Assembly (NCBI GenBank): GCA_024196135.1
Contig: JAMQCK010000139.1
Span: 1-51,573 of the forward strand
Direction of reading: 5' to 3'
Origin: Pleurotus ostreatus/Saccharomyces cerevisiae fusant
Lineage: Eukaryota; Opisthokonta
DNA length: 51,573 nt
The notes beneath the pieces were generated by a model. The model was not told where the DNA came from. It was given only the letters and a program-made list of their open reading frames with translations, and ran no database searches. Shown here piece by piece: positions 21,582 to 34,164 of the stretch; position 1 is the stretch's first letter, and the number at the start of each line of letters is the position of its first letter. The position numbers and the translations under genes are program-made.

Positions 21582-24500
21582 TCAAGCCGTCGCACTCTTC
21601 CTCTCCCTAGACTCGCGGATCTCGAGCCCAGTCTGCAGCGCGCGGCCGCCCTCGAGCCAAAGCATGGCCTCTGCAAAGGACGTCAGTATGCCCTTTTCAC
21701 CAACATCGACTCACTCCAAGATCAAAAGAGAACGAGTATCAAGAAGAGAAAACGAGTGCCAAGAAGAGAAAACGAGTATCAAGAAAAAAAGAAAACGAGT
21801 ATCAAGAGAAAAAGAACAATGCAGGAATGCCGAACGAGTGAGAAACAAGCACGCACCCCCATACGTCCTCGGCACCACCGTCCGGTTCAGCGGCGCGCCG
21901 TCCTCGCGGGACCACGTGAAGCGGAACTCGTTCGTGGTCTCTTCCTTGCCCGTGCGGACGTCGACGACGTTGGCGGTGACGCCGACGTGCTGGGAGGGGG
22001 CGTTAGTGCTTGTTCGTTGATTTTTCTGTATGTCATTTGTTCTCGTCGAGGGGGGGGGAGATAAGTGAGACTCGAGGGGGAGAATATAAGTCTTGTCCGT
22101 GGCTAGAAAGGAAGACAGCAAAGAAGACGACCACTCACCACCAAAACCGGGTGCTCGGCCGTCGTCGCGGAGTGAAGGACCCAGGATTTGAGGCGGAGGA
22201 TGGAGCTTAATAGAAGAGTGAGCGACGTGACGAAAAGGAAAGGATCATAGACAGTATACTCACCCAATAGGCACAGGCTTTGCGAACGAAATGCCATCGA
22301 GGGAGAAGAAGCGTATCGGGCCGCGGCAGAAAAGGGAGGCGGATGCGAAGCCGAGCTGGAGGGAAATGTAAGCATCTTTTTCGCCAGAGGTACGAGGAAC
22401 TTCGCGACCGAGGAGCGGACATCGAAAAGGGAATCTCTTCGCTGCTCCCATCTCGACGTTGCGCAAACAAAGTCCATCCGCAAACAATGCCTTCCCGATG
22501 ACTAGACACCAGAGAGAAAAGCCGGACAAGTGCGGAATACTCACCTCATACGCCAACCGCATCAGATACCCACCGAACACCTTGTTGTGCAGGTTGCGCA
22601 CTTGCGGGAACATGAGCTGCGTCTTCTCGAGCCGGCTGTCGCTCATCCACACGCAGTCGTGCTCGTCGGAGGAGGGCGGGGCTGGAAAGATGAGGCGCGT
22701 CAGTCACGAAACGCGATGACAGCAGCGCAACAGTACGGCTGCCCAGTCGACAGGGTGAGCGGCCACGTCCTGCCCAACAGAGCAAGCGATCGCGTCCTGC
22801 ACAACAGAGCAAGCGACCACGTCCCGCCCGACAGAGAAAGCGACCAAGTGCCGTCCAGTAGGTGGCGAGAAAGCAGACAAGGCCCTTACCACTCACCCGA
22901 GTGCTGACTACTACTGAACACCATTCTCGGCTCGTACTCCGGGTCGCCGTGCTTCAAGTATAGTTGGTGCAGCGCGTCCGCCTCGGCCTTCGTCGGCGGG
23001 ACACGGTCGAGGGATTGGGAGGCGATAGTGCTGCGCCGGTTTTTGATGGCTGGGAGGTGGAAGTGGTGAGTTGGAGGTGGTCATTCGTGACGGTAACAAG
23101 ATGCAAAGAGAAACAAATGGGGGATCGAAAAGCGAGCGGAGGAGTTGATGAAAGAAGGAAGGGATGGAGATAGTACGATGGAGAGAAAGGGCTAGCTACT
23201 CACCTTCACCCATCGCGTGCAGCTGCTCCTCCTCTGGGGTCGCGCGCACGAGCGGGTTCACCCGCGTCGCGCGGTTCGTCTCCGCGCTGAGGCAGACCAT
23301 GGAGAAGCGGCCTGAGGAGGGGGGTCGGCGTCAGCTCTCTTTTTCTCGATAGACATCGATGCTTCGCTTAAACAAGTACACACTCGTATTGTCGGGAAGA
23401 CCAACACGTTCGCTCGGCGAGAAAGGATGCTCACCTATCAACACCGTCTCATCCTTGCCGCCCTTCCCGCCGCCGACGCTCGCCATCTTGACGGAGACCT
23501 CCATGGAGGACTTGCCGGTGTAGATGACCTGGGGAGAGGGTTAGCCTTGATGCACTTGTGCGCATAGTATCAACATTTTTTGCGAGGGCGACAGCATTGA
23601 CGTGCAGAACGAGGTTGTCGCGACAGGGAAGGAGAGTAATTCACCATCCCACTCAACCGCAAATCGCGCGTCGGGTCCAGCCGTCCGAGCATGTCGAGGC
23701 TGTAAGGACATCGTTAATCATCGCTTCCACTTATCTCTATACTTCTGCAAGACGGAGAAAAGGTCTACCACTCACCGATCCACACTCGCCGTCACCAGGT
23801 AGAACCCCGCCTGCTCAATGGGGCCGACGGACGTCGCGCTCGGCCCGAGCATGTGCTTGTAGGCGATCGAGCCGGCGATAGAGTCGAGGTGTTCCATGAG
23901 TCTGGGGAAGGGATCAATTGCTTTGATCCAGTCGAAGTGGAAGAAATGTGCAGGAAAGAAAAGGGAGGGCGAGGGGGAGTGGAGGTGGGGGGGGGGGTGA
24001 GGTGAGGTGAGGGAATGGGACAAGGAGAAACAGACAGCAACAATGACTACTCACTTCCCCGTTCGGATCCCCCCACTCGCGTTCGTGTAGCGGTCGACGA
24101 GCTTGGGTTCCTTGGAAAATGGCAGGTCGATCTCGCAGTAGGAGTCGGTCATGCGGCGGGGGACTGGGTGGGAGGTTAGTATCGTGATCATGTCTCTTCC
24201 ATGCCAGCCCTTTTAGCACGGCGACTTTCTAGCAGTGTCATCGACGAAGGGACACTCACTATGCGGCTCATACAGCGTCTTGATAGGCCCGTCCTCCGAT
24301 TCCTTCGGTGCGTGCTCGCGACCTTCGTGTTCGAAGAGGCCGGATTCGGACCATAGGGCGGGGTTGCGCATGGGGATGTCGCTGCATCGGAGAACGCGTT
24401 AGCTCGCACACAATACAGTCGGTGGTCGAGATGACAGGATGGGACGCGATAGGTGATAGGATGGGACGCTATAGGTGACAGAATGGGACGCTATAGGTGA

Positions 24501-25222
24501 CAGAATGGGGCGTGATAGGTGACAGAATGAGGCGCCGAGGAGTCAGAATGGGGAGTGGAATGTGACGGAAGAGGATGTAGCATGGTGAGAAGCATGAGCC
24601 CGATGACAGAACGCCGATGTCGATCGAGAGCGTCGATACGGAGGGCGAAGAAGGCGTGGAACAGGCGCCCGATAGCATAGGCGCCGAAGGGGATATGGTA
24701 AGACGCTCGCAGCATGTAGGGCGCCGGAAGGGGGAAGAGAGCGTGATAGGCGCCCGGGAAGATGAGAACGGACGTCGGCGCAATAGACGCCCGAGGCAGG
24801 ATCGGAACAGACGTCGTGAGAAGTACGACATACCGTACATGTGCCCGATCGACCTTCTGGCCTGGGAGGGCGGGGTCAGCATAGCGTACACGATGACGGT
24901 ACTACGCAGCGTTCACGTAGAAGCACGCTACGCTGCATGCGGCGATGTACCCAAAGCAACGATACGCACTGACGACCTCCAACAACCGATCCATGAGGAA
25001 GATGTCCTCCGTCTCCTGCGCGACGGCGCGCCCGCGGTCGGCAACGATGTTGCGGACCTCGGAGGTGGTGTGCAGGCCGCGGTTGGAGGGGGCACCATTT
25101 GTAGCGTTGGTGGAAGTGCTGGTCGAGCGAGAGGGGATGTGATGCACGACGGGTGTGTAGGTCGCAGGGCGGGAGGGCCTCAAGCCTCCTAACCTCGCCG
25201 CACGGGGAAGACGGCGTAGCAT
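21582..25222 (-). CDS. Mitochondrial acyl-CoA thioesterase (ACOT9-like, double hotdog)
   Basis: This enzyme hydrolyses acyl-CoA to free acid and CoA, and probably acts in mitochondria. The chosen start at 25222 opens a presequence rich in Arg and lacking acids ('MLRRLPRAARLGGLRPSRPA'). An in-frame Met at 25387 would bury it. Ten or more exons assemble into the family order: 'DIPMRNPALWSESGLFEHEG', 'GPIKTLYEP', first hotdog 'TNASGGIRTGKLMEHLDSIA', 'VIYTGKSSMEVSVKMASVG', 'GRFSMVCLSAETNRA', second hotdog 'NLHNKVFGGYLMRLAYEV', 'HVGVTANVVDVRTGKEETTN' and the terminal 'EAMLWLEGGRALQTG'. Exon 2 is only about 23 nt. Introns are long for this window (several of 150–450 nt), and three carry minisatellites, listed separately. 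Exon limits in the middle are approximate. Confidence 0.88.
21731..21812. repeat. Intronic ~20-bp minisatellite (thioesterase gene)
   Basis: Four units are built on 'AACGAGTATCAAGAAGAGAA', with single-base changes and an A-run expansion in the third. The array lies in the last intron of the thioesterase gene, between the 'VVPRTYG' exon and the final exon. Confidence 0.85.
22756..22855. repeat. Intronic ~30-bp minisatellite (thioesterase gene)
   Basis: Roughly three to four imperfect units contain 'AGCGACCACGTCC' and 'AACAGAGCA'. It lies inside a thioesterase intron, between the exon ending 'MVFSSSQHSG' and the next exon. Confidence 0.75.
24430..24555. repeat. Intronic ~23-bp minisatellite (thioesterase gene)
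   Basis: About five units are based on 'GAATGGGACGCTATAGGTGA' plus 'CA'. A second irregular set of 'GGCGCC'-centred units follows to about 24770. Both lie in the largest intron of the gene (about 24385–24838). Confidence 0.85.
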
Positions 25223-26002
25223 GGGGAGCTCAGCGCTAGACGTAGCGGTGCGTATGGAAGAGAGCTTGTTTGGTGGGTGTGGGCGGCGGGCGGGGGCGGG
25301 AGGCAAGGCGTCGGGGCGCGCCTCCGAAGGTTCTTGAAGGGCGCGTTGTGGATCGCCGATCACTGCTGCAGTGAATATGCACGCCACAAGTATTTATCCC
25401 GACGTCGAATCACCGACGCGTCAGGCCAAACTACTGCTGCTTGACCGAGTAGAAGATCTATAGACCCACTGTCGGGCCACTCTGGCGTGCGACAGACCTA
25501 CAGACCTTCTGACCTGAATCGCGCTCCCAGACGTCCTTCGTGCGGTAGGACCAGCGTTAGGAACCTCCGATAAGGCTGAAGCGTGACCAGCTGCCTGCGC
25601 GTAGCGGAGTTGTAGGAGGGAGGGCGAGCCCGTTCGCACTTGGCTTGTCCTGCGTTCGGAAGACGGAGTTTACGTGCGGGGACCCTTGGAATACAGGCTC
25701 CCTCATGCTCTTTACCGAGCCCATCTTCAGCAGACCTCGGGCGAATTGCGATGTAGGCTAGGCCTGCAGCAAAGCGGTAGTCTCAGGATGTGCATGAGGG
25801 TTAGATATAGAAGATCTAGTTGATGACTGTAATGCCGTACTTCCCATCCGTTGACTACTCGGTCACGCCCTGGGAGGCGAGCAGCGCGTCGCGGCGCATC
25901 ATTTGTTTACGCGTTGTTTGCCTGCAGCCCCGCCCCTGCGCACATTCCAGTCCCGTCGCCGCTGCTTGCCTCGTTCCTCCACGTCCAGACGCGCCGCGCA
26001 CC
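25223..26002. other. Divergent intergenic region (thioesterase / PHD gene)
   Basis: This holds both promoters. A 72-aa minus-strand open frame (25421–25639) lacks motifs. An in-frame extension upstream of 26003 to 25820 is Cys/Arg/Pro-rich and looks like untranslated sequence. Confidence 0.45.
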
Positions 26003-29000
26003 ATGTCGCGTCGCTCCTCCATCGCGGGCATACCGCCGCAGTATACATTCGTCCCGCAAGCACCGGTCCCAGGCCCGTCTTCCCACCATCCCACGACGGA
26101 CTTGACCATGCTTCGCACGCACGCGCCCAATCAGCCGACCGCGTCTGCCCATCAGCCGGCGCCCACATATCGAAGCGCTTCTCTATCAATGGCAGGCGTA
26201 CCCACGCACAGCGCAGCGTCACCCACATACACAATCTCGCCGGCGTACCCGTACACACCAAACGTCCCCACTCCTGGCGTAACATCTCCCTCTCCCGACG
26301 TCTACTGGAGGCAACTCGACGACTACATCCTCCGCCGCCTGAACGACGTCCTCAAATGGCAGGCCGACGCGATGTCCGCGCAGGACGCGCGCCTCGCCAA
26401 GTGCGAGGAGGCGCTCAAAGCCTGCATCACCGACGCGCGCAGTGAGACGACGCAGCAGAACGACCGTATAGCGCAGCAGAACGAGCATATGGCGCAGCAG
26501 AATGAGCGCGCGAACATCATCTTGAAGGCGCTGTGCGACCACGCGAAGGGGTTGGATGACAAGGTCGATCGACTCAGCAAGGCAATAGGGGTCGAGGTGA
26601 AGGAGGGGGAGCCCGCGACCAGCCTTTCAAGCAGGGTCAAGGATGTGGAGTGGACGATGGGGGAGCTCTTGGAAAGGATTGGAGACCCTTTGGCCTTGGG
26701 TGAGTCGTACTTCTCGCAACGAGAAGTATGGTGCCTGCCCGCCGCCTCCTTCTTGGGCTCATATTCGCGCGCACATACTTACCTTACCCCCTTCTAGACC
26801 CAAACGCCCCTCAACAGCCCTTTGTGAATACCCACCGTCGCCCACCAGTCATCCGACACGAGGTCGCCGTCGAGACCAGCCCTGCGCCTAGTACACCACC
26901 TCCCGCCCCACGCACACCAACACCACCTCCTCCTCTCGTCGTCCGGCATGAGATGGCGACCAGTCCGATCAGGTTTATGGACGTGGACGATGAGCAGAAT
27001 GACGCCGTGGACGAGCGGATTGATGTCGAGGACGAGCAGGAAGGTGCGTATATGCGTGTATATGCGTCGTCAAATGCGTTTACTGATTGATTTTTGTGGT
27101 ACAAAGACTCGGATCAGTCGAACGACTCCGCTCATCCGTTGACGCCCATCAGCGCGCCGGTCGCGAGGCATCGTGGGGGAGGTGAGCCTTCGGTTGTCCT
27201 TTGTCGGGTTGGGGCTGTATGCTTATCGCACCAGAAGATGTGCAGAAAGAGCGTACGGGGACGCCAGTGGATCGTCGGGATACAGGTATATGCGCCTTGA
27301 ACGCAAGGTCCCCACAGGTGCTAACATGCATGCGCAGACCCCGCAAGCTTATTCGATGAAGACGAAGAGAATCAACGTCCCGAAGGCGAGGCTATCAAGC
27401 TGTCACGCCCACTCGCAGTTCGCACCAACACCCTCGGGCTCGCACCGCGTACGAAGCCACTCGCGCCGCAGTCCTCGATGCCATCCCCGACGCCCTCTGT
27501 GCGCGGGCGCACGGTGTCGGCGGAGGAGCCTGTGCCGGCGTGTACCACAATGGCCTCTGAGCGCGCCGACCAATCCTCATACCTGCGCCCACCCAACCAC
27601 GACCCCGACCTCCGGCTGCCCACGCCCGACGCGACCGTGCGGCATAGTAGCCCGGGGGATATGGCGGTCGATGAGGATGACGCACCCGAGATGCAGGATG
27701 ATGTGGAGGACATGCCGGAGATGTGGACGGACGATCCGATCGAGGATTATGAGGAGGATCGGGAGGATGGCGAGGCCCATGCTGTTTCCCACTCGGAAGG
27801 CACCTTTCCTACAAATACCCCACGTCCGAGCACGCACGACTCGAACTCGAAGAAGGCCTCCGCTCCGCTCCCGAAGAAGAAAGCTCCCTCTACCACACGC
27901 CGACCGCTCGCGGTGCAGCCCTCGGAGGACTCGGTAGCTGTGAACGCATATCTGCTGGGGCGGTCGTCGCCGGCGACGGAGGGAATGGAGGTGGCGGCCT
28001 CGTCCCATGCTGGCGCAGGGTCATCTTCGATGGATGCCGGCGCTTCGTCTTTTGCACATGCCGACTACCATGGAACACACGGGACCACTGAAGCTGCGGG
28101 CGACGCAGGTGACGCTAGCGACTCTGACCTGTCGTCATTGTCATCGTTGTCTGACGTTGAGGATGCAGGGGCGGCAAGGGGTGGCACGAAGGCGGGCTCT
28201 TCACGCCCGGTAGCGGCGCCTGTGCCAACAGCGTCCGAACCACCGCGCTCTCGCTACGCGGCACAGTTTCAGGCCGCGCACTCCTCCCTCCACCCCAAGA
28301 GCTCGTCTCTGCAGCCAAAGAGCAAGGGCAAGGAGAAGAGTGCAGCAGCGACGCGCATCAAGCGCAGGCGGGCGGATGACGAGGGGGCCGCGCCGGCGAA
28401 GAGGGCGAGGGTGGGTGACGAAGGCCCTGACGCAGACGCGAGCGGACCCACGGCGATAACCAAAGGCAAGATCCAGCAGATCAAGGAGGAAGAGGGTGAG
28501 CAGATGCTCTCCTCATCTAGCTCGAGGTCGAGCAGTGTGAGGCGCGGTCGGTCGGGGAGTGCGAGGGGAGGGAGTGCAAAGGAGGATAGTGCGAGGAGGG
28601 GGCGATCCGGCAGCCTTCGGTCTGCTACCGTTAATCAAGAGAAGTCAGCGAACGGCAAGCGGGGAGAGTCGGTCAGCGTCAAGCAGGAGAAGGGCGAGAA
28701 GAAGCGCGGGCGGCCCCGCAAGAAGCCGCAGTGGCCGAAGTTGGTGGAGGGGTCGGGGTCGACGTTTTGGGTGAGTGTTTTATTTCTTTCTGTGTGGCGG
28801 ACGTCCGCGGCTTAACGAGCTGGATGTGTGGTGGTGCGGAGGGCGGACGGATGCTGACGACGATTTCCAGACGACCGAGTGCGATCGCTGCGGCCAATGG
28901 TACCACAACGGCTGCGTTGGTCTGGACAAGGAGGCAGACTCCGATGCGCGTTTCTGCTGCCCATTTTGCGTCGTTGATCCGTGAGTGCTGTCGATCCCTT

Positions 29001-29572
29001 CGCTCTCATCACCTAGTCTGCTCAATGACCTTCTAACCGACGACGACCCACAGGCACTACAAAGACACCGTGAAGAAAGTTCACGAGGGTATGTGCATGC
29101 GCCCGGACTGCCCGCACGAGATCGACGTGGAGAACTACCTCGGGGAGTACGAGATTGACTACCTCGTCGGCCGCTTCGTGAAGATCTCGAGCCAGCAGCC
29201 GAAGCAGGAGTGGTATCTGGTGAAGTGGGCAAAGCCGTGAGTGTTGCTTTGTTTTCCCAGACCTGCCCAAGCGCTGGACATCGCGCTCGGTTTCCCCTCA
29301 CGACTCCCTGTTGCGCCTCAGACAGTGGTGCTAACGTCTGTCTCTCTCGCAGGTGGACGATAGACGATTGCACCTGGCAGATCCCCAGCGACTTCTCCTC
29401 AGACTTCATCCACAAGTTCAACGAGACCGCGGCGGCAGAGGGCCGGGCCGGTAGCCAGGACCTGACTTTACTGAAGGAGGCGGAGGATGGGCTACGGGCG
29501 AACCCGAACGTAGGGTGGAATAGGTTCGAGCCGATTGGGAATGTGCTGCATATGTTGGACGACGAAAATTAG
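26003..29572 (+). CDS. AT-hook, PHD-like and chromo-like chromatin protein
   Basis: This is a nuclear, probably histone- and DNA-binding protein. Exon joins seen include 26699/26798, 27043/27107 and in-frame joins near 28770, 28982, 29054 and 29236–29351. Order: Pro/Ser-rich N-terminus; a coiled coil at about residues 125–215 ('DRIAQQNEHMAQQNERANII'); a long acidic, disordered middle; basic SR/KE blocks; an AT-hook-like 'KKRGRPRKKP'; then 'TTECDRCGQWYHNGCVGL' with 'RFCCPFC', a PHD-type zinc finger. The usual first C-x-C ligand pair is absent: its place holds 'WPKLVEGSGSTFW', split by an intron. Last comes a chromo-like module, 'YEIDYLVGRFV', 'EWYLVKWAKPW' and 'CTWQIPSDF', ending 'GNVLHMLDDEN'. 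The combination suggests a reader of histone marks. No enzyme domain is visible. I do not recognise a named orthologue. Confidence 0.8.
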
Positions 29573-30102
29573 ACACATTACTTGGGTCTTTCAACCACCC
29601 CTCATCCTGCCACCATTCTTATCCACTCTTCGCGCCATTTTTCACCCTCCCCTCTTCCTTGCCCTCACTGAAGATAGGCTCTGCGAAGGACATAGATGCT
29701 ATCGTACTTTATTCTTGTTTTCTTGCTTACATATTCTTGGCAAAGTGCTTTCCTATTGTACTTTACACGCACTCATTATACCATAGTTTGATCCTAGTTA
29801 CTGAAATGCGAATGTCGAAGACAACGTCGTCTTCAGCAGGCGCGGTATTGTGCTTGTCCGCGTGCTGTAAGTGATTATACCTACTGTAGGACTATTGGTG
29901 ATAAATTGGCGCAGCTTCAAGTAAATGTCCGTCCCACAGAAGTATGCTATGTACATCGGGATGTCAATGCCCCTGAGAGCACTGAGTTGTTCTTGGAGCA
30001 TTACCGGTCCCATTGGCGGGCACTTATCAATAACTACCAGGCCGGACTCGCTCCTTGCACCTGCAGTAGATGTTACGCATTCCAAGCACACCTCTCCCGC
30101 TC
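29573..30102. other. Convergent intergenic region (PHD gene / TFIIE-alpha)
   Basis: This is the 3' flank of two converging genes. No RNA gene or repeat is visible. Confidence 0.5.
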
Positions 30103-32923
30103 CTATGCTCCCCTCGCCTGCATCACCTCCACGTACGCCGTCATCTCGTCCTCCGTCATCTGCTCGTACAGCTCCTCCGTGACCGCCGAGTACGCGTACG
30201 GCTGCCCCTGCACGAACACCGTTGGGTCGTCCCCGCCTTCCGCCATCGACACGTCCGTCCCCTGGCTCGCCATCATCACGTCGGTGCCCTGGCTCCCGCC
30301 CATCGGGAAGTCGCCTGCGCCGAAGCCGCTTGTTGTTGTGCTATAGCCGTTAGCGCCATTTGTAGCACCGTAGCCATTCGTCGCTGAGTAGCCTGTCATA
30401 TCGCCAGTGAAGCCTATTCAACGCAGCACGACAAAAAGGATGCGCACCATTAGTCCCACCCCACACGCCCGCCTCGCCTTCCTCTGCCTTGACTCGCACG
30501 CGTCGACCCTCGTCCTCCTCTTCTCGCGAACGTTTTCGCCAGGCGGAGAGACTGGTCACGACGCGCGGGGCGTCATCCTCGTCGTCGTCTTCCGGCGGCG
30601 TGTTTGTGCTGTAGGGCGTGTACGGCGTGTTGGGGTCGGACGCGTATGGCGTAGCTGTCGACAAGGGTCAGCAACGACATGCAAACGAGTATACTAGTTG
30701 AGAGAAAGAAGAGCAGCTGCCAATATATGATAGTAGGATCGTCCGTCCACTTACCGACATCCGCGCCCACGCTCACGCCCGCGTACCACATATCGAGGTC
30801 CGCTGCCGCGGGCTCTGCCTGCGTGCTTGGTCCGCTTTGCGTGGCCATCGAAATGCCCTTCGTGTCCTCCAAATCCTCTTCCTGCTTGACGCGCGGCTTC
30901 CCTCCGCCGACGACGCCGAAGCCGCTCAAGGGGTCTTCTTCTTTTGCGCCATTCGCTAGCACAAGATATTTCGTCAGCATTTGAGGCGCCCCCCAAGCCG
31001 CAGGACCACTCACCCTCACCCCGCTCGCCCCTTTCCCTCTCTTCCCGCTCCTGTTCTCGTATGCCCAACGCGGTCAGGCCGCCCGAGACCGTACTCCTCA
31101 GATGCCACGCAGGCAATGCGTTCTGTTGTCTCCTAGCATCGGCAGCAGCGTCGCGAGCAGCCCGAGCGGCGGCCTGAGTGAAGTTGAGTACGACCTCAGA
31201 TAGAAGAAGAGGGCATGCGTACCTCGTCACCTTCCGCTGCGAGCACAACACCAACGGCAGCTTCCTGCGTTCGCGAACCGCCCTCGCCTGCGATTCGGAG
31301 GCCGGCGCCGGGCTACAGAGGAGGGAATCAGCGCTGCTGGATCCTTTTTTGAATATGCGAGCTTACCTCATTCTTCCCCCTTTGCGTATCCACATGTGCC
31401 GCCTTAACGTGCGCGACGACGTCGAAGGCGGGCAAGACACCGGCTTCGTCGACCTTGCGGAGGCCGCTGGTGATGAGGTGGATCTGTTGGTTGAACCTGG
31501 AGGGGGGGCGGTTAGTCAGACATTTGCTGGAAAACTCCGTTGAGAGATGCGGGGTGGGGGTGGTAGGAAGAAGCCGGTTAGCAGCGGGTGAGAAGCGTGG
31601 GAAGGTCGCTCGATTACCACAAAGAGCATTGATGCTGAAGACAGAGGACGGATATGTCCCCAGAACGCACCTTTGCAATCGCGTATTCCCGCCCTCCGCA
31701 CCCGCGCCCTCGTACTCGATGACGGGCCCTTTGCACGCTTCGCAGATGAGCTCGCCACTCATGAAGTCGATGACCTGAGGAGGATGTCAGTATCTTTTCT
31801 TGGCTTCGACGGTAGATCTCATGTGGCGAGGGCGACGATGTTCTCGTCATATGAGGATGTCGACGACGAGAGATACTGAAAGCGATGTCGAGAGATACAG
31901 AAAGCGACGTCAAGAGATACAGAAAGCGGCGTCGAGAGATACAGAAAGCGATGTCGGGAGATACAGACAGCGGTGACGTGAGATACAGAAAGGAAAGAGG
32001 AAACACACCTTATCCACCTCCAGCGCCGTATACGTCTGATTGCATAGCGTACATATGTACCCTTTGTTGTCGAGCTCCTAGATCATTCATCAGCATGCTG
32101 ATTTTGGCAGACTTGCGCGTTAGTTGCCCCGCACGGCGCGCTGATAAACCTCCTAATCGGCCGACGGAGGACAAGCGGAAGCTCGACATGGGCGTGGATG
32201 CGCCGCTCGACGAGGGCGAAGCCGCGCTGCGTGGCATAGGACGAACGGATACCCACATTGCGTGTGCTGCTGTCGATCCGCTTCTGCATCCGCCACACGC
32301 GCCACTTGACGACATTGCAGAAATGGATGTAGTCGATATAATAGTATGTCTTGGGGGAGGCGCGCACGGCGCCGTCTTTCAGCTCGTTTTGGCGGTGGCT
32401 GGAAAGGGGAATCAGTACTGATGATAGCTCATCGCCGAGGGTAATGTGGGAGGGGGGGAGTATATGAGGCGCGATGCCGATTGCTGGGTACGCCTTGCAT
32501 AGGATGCGCAACGTAGAACGACTAGAGACTAGTGAGGGCATTTCGCTTACAGCTTCACTAAGCTCGCGTTAGCCAGGTCGGCGGCAATCTTCTGGACATC
32601 CTTCAACTTCATGTCCATCATGCCGGCGAGTTCATCGTCTTTGATACTGATTATGGGCAACAGGTGGGTTCATTGACGAGGATGCATTCAAGGCGGCATA
32701 GGGAAGATACGTTTGGTAGGGGAAGACAGCAAGCAAGTAAGGAAGTGTCAGCTAAGTCAGACGTAGCATGCGTTGCCACATACACTGGATTCCTGACGAG
32801 CAGATCCAGCAGCACGATGTGTTTCGGCTCGTAGAAGGTGCGCGCGACGTATTGAACGAGCCGCTTGAGGATGCGCTGGATCTCGGGCTGAGAAGGCGGC
32901 GGATTGGAGGCATGGGTAGACAT
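30103..32923 (-). CDS. TFA1: Transcription initiation factor IIE subunit alpha
   Basis: TFIIE-alpha recruits and stimulates TFIIH at RNA polymerase II promoters. The start is ATG at 32923 ('MSTHASNPPPSQPEIQRI'). The N-terminal winged helix runs 'LKRLVQYVARTFYEPKHIVL', 'LDLLVRNPVIKDDELAGMM', 'QKIAADLANASLVKLHRQNE'. 'TYYYIDYIHFCNVVKWRVW' follows. The four-Cys zinc ribbon is 'GYICTLCNQTYTALEVDKV' with 'GELICEACKGPV'. Then come 'FNQQIHLITSGLRKVDEAG', an Arg/Glu-rich helix ('EQEREERERGERGE') and an acidic, disordered tail ending 'YVEVMQARGA'. About ten exons join in frame; the first 5' splice site is after 'NPV' (GT followed by gtatgt). One intron (about 31778–32007) contains a 22-bp minisatellite. 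The C-terminal half is low-complexity, so splice choices there are less certain. Confidence 0.92.
31869..31993. repeat. Intronic 22-bp minisatellite (TFIIE-alpha gene)
   Basis: There are 5.7 head-to-tail units of exactly 22 bp, each beginning 'AGAGATACAGAAAGCG' or a one-base variant. The array lies in the intron following the first zinc-ribbon exon of TFIIE-alpha. Confidence 0.92.
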
Positions 32924-33920
32924 GGAGGAAGAATAATCTTAGGAAGAGGACAAGTGGTGGGGGAGGATGAACGAAGCTGAACCAGCAGTCAAGTGGTCCG
33001 AACGAGGGCGAAGGGCCAAAGGGTGTGTAAGCAGTGCCAATGGCAAGCGTTGAAAACAGGGCGCGAGAGGGAGGTATGGATGCGTGGGATATAATGGGGG
33101 CCTTTCATTCACTTCAGCCGCCGTAAAGTGCAGGGGTCGTCGCGGTTGAGGACAAGGCACGTTCTCGATCATCAGGGCCCGCCGCCACGGATAGGCGGGC
33201 CGAGATGCCGCAGCATTGACAGATGGACCTACACGTACAAACAGAAATCAATTTCGAAGTCAAAATTGACTCTTAGTTCTCGTCAAATACTTGATGGTGC
33301 TTGCCTTGCTCATGCATGCTCCTCTACAGAACTTCGCATAACGCTGAGGACTTCGGCTCGCGATGACATGTGAGATCATTGCTCCTCACACCACTAGCTT
33401 GTCAATGCACGCTCGTCACCTTTGGTGAGGTCTGCGAGGGGCGCTAAGCACCTATACCGGCCGTTGTGGGCCTGAGTCCTGTCAAATACCGTACAGACGG
33501 TCCTCAGGAGGTCTGAGGATGTGCGTATAGCTCTTTGTGTTGTCGCCAAAAGCTGAGCCTGCAATTCCGAGGGCGGCTTTCAAGCGGCCATGGTGGCGTG
33601 TGACACGGACATCGGCTACCTCCTTCCGAGCAAGTCCTCCCGCTGCATCCGACGCTCGAGATTGGCCTTGCCCGGGCCCTATTGGCGACGCCGTCTTTTG
33701 TGTGGGAAATTACAGGTACTGTAAACAATGGTCAATTGATGGGGCGGAGTTCCGGAGTGCCCCCATCATAAGAAGCAGCTGAAGCACGCATACACGTGAC
33801 ATCTATCCCCATTGGACTGAAAAAGTGGCATACAGAGGGCTGTGTCACGAATTCATCTCGCCAGTGACATAGCGGGTTGGACGCACTTATGCTCTCCTCC
33901 TTACCATACTATCATCCACA
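32924..33920. other. Divergent intergenic region, ~1 kb
   Basis: This lies between TFIIE-alpha and the MITE-broken membrane protein gene. Open frames on both strands are short and without motifs. I see no repeat or RNA. Confidence 0.45.
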
Positions 33921-34164
33921 ATGGGCACGCTATTGCTATTCCTTCTCCAGCTTCCTCTCGATATCTTGCAGACAACTGCTCTATCGGACCTCCCCTCTAC
34001 CGTCCGCTACGTCGTACTGGCGATCACAGCAACAGCGACCGTTGCGTTAAGCACGTACGCGCTCGCGCCCCCCACTACACTACAGGCCTGCGATCGTATA
34101 GGCAATACGGCATTTCAACAATTGTCGCAGATCGAAGGGGATGATCACGATACCGAGGAAGAGC

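Noticed and set aside
24430..24790. CRISPR-like array from the regular repeats in the thioesterase intron
   Set aside because: Units are directly adjacent without unique spacers, and the sequence is an intron of a eukaryotic gene.
25820..26002. In-frame ATG at 25820 as the start of the PHD gene
   Set aside because: The added residues are Cys/Arg/Pro-rich without family character. ATG 26003 has the better context and opens a typical disordered N-terminus.
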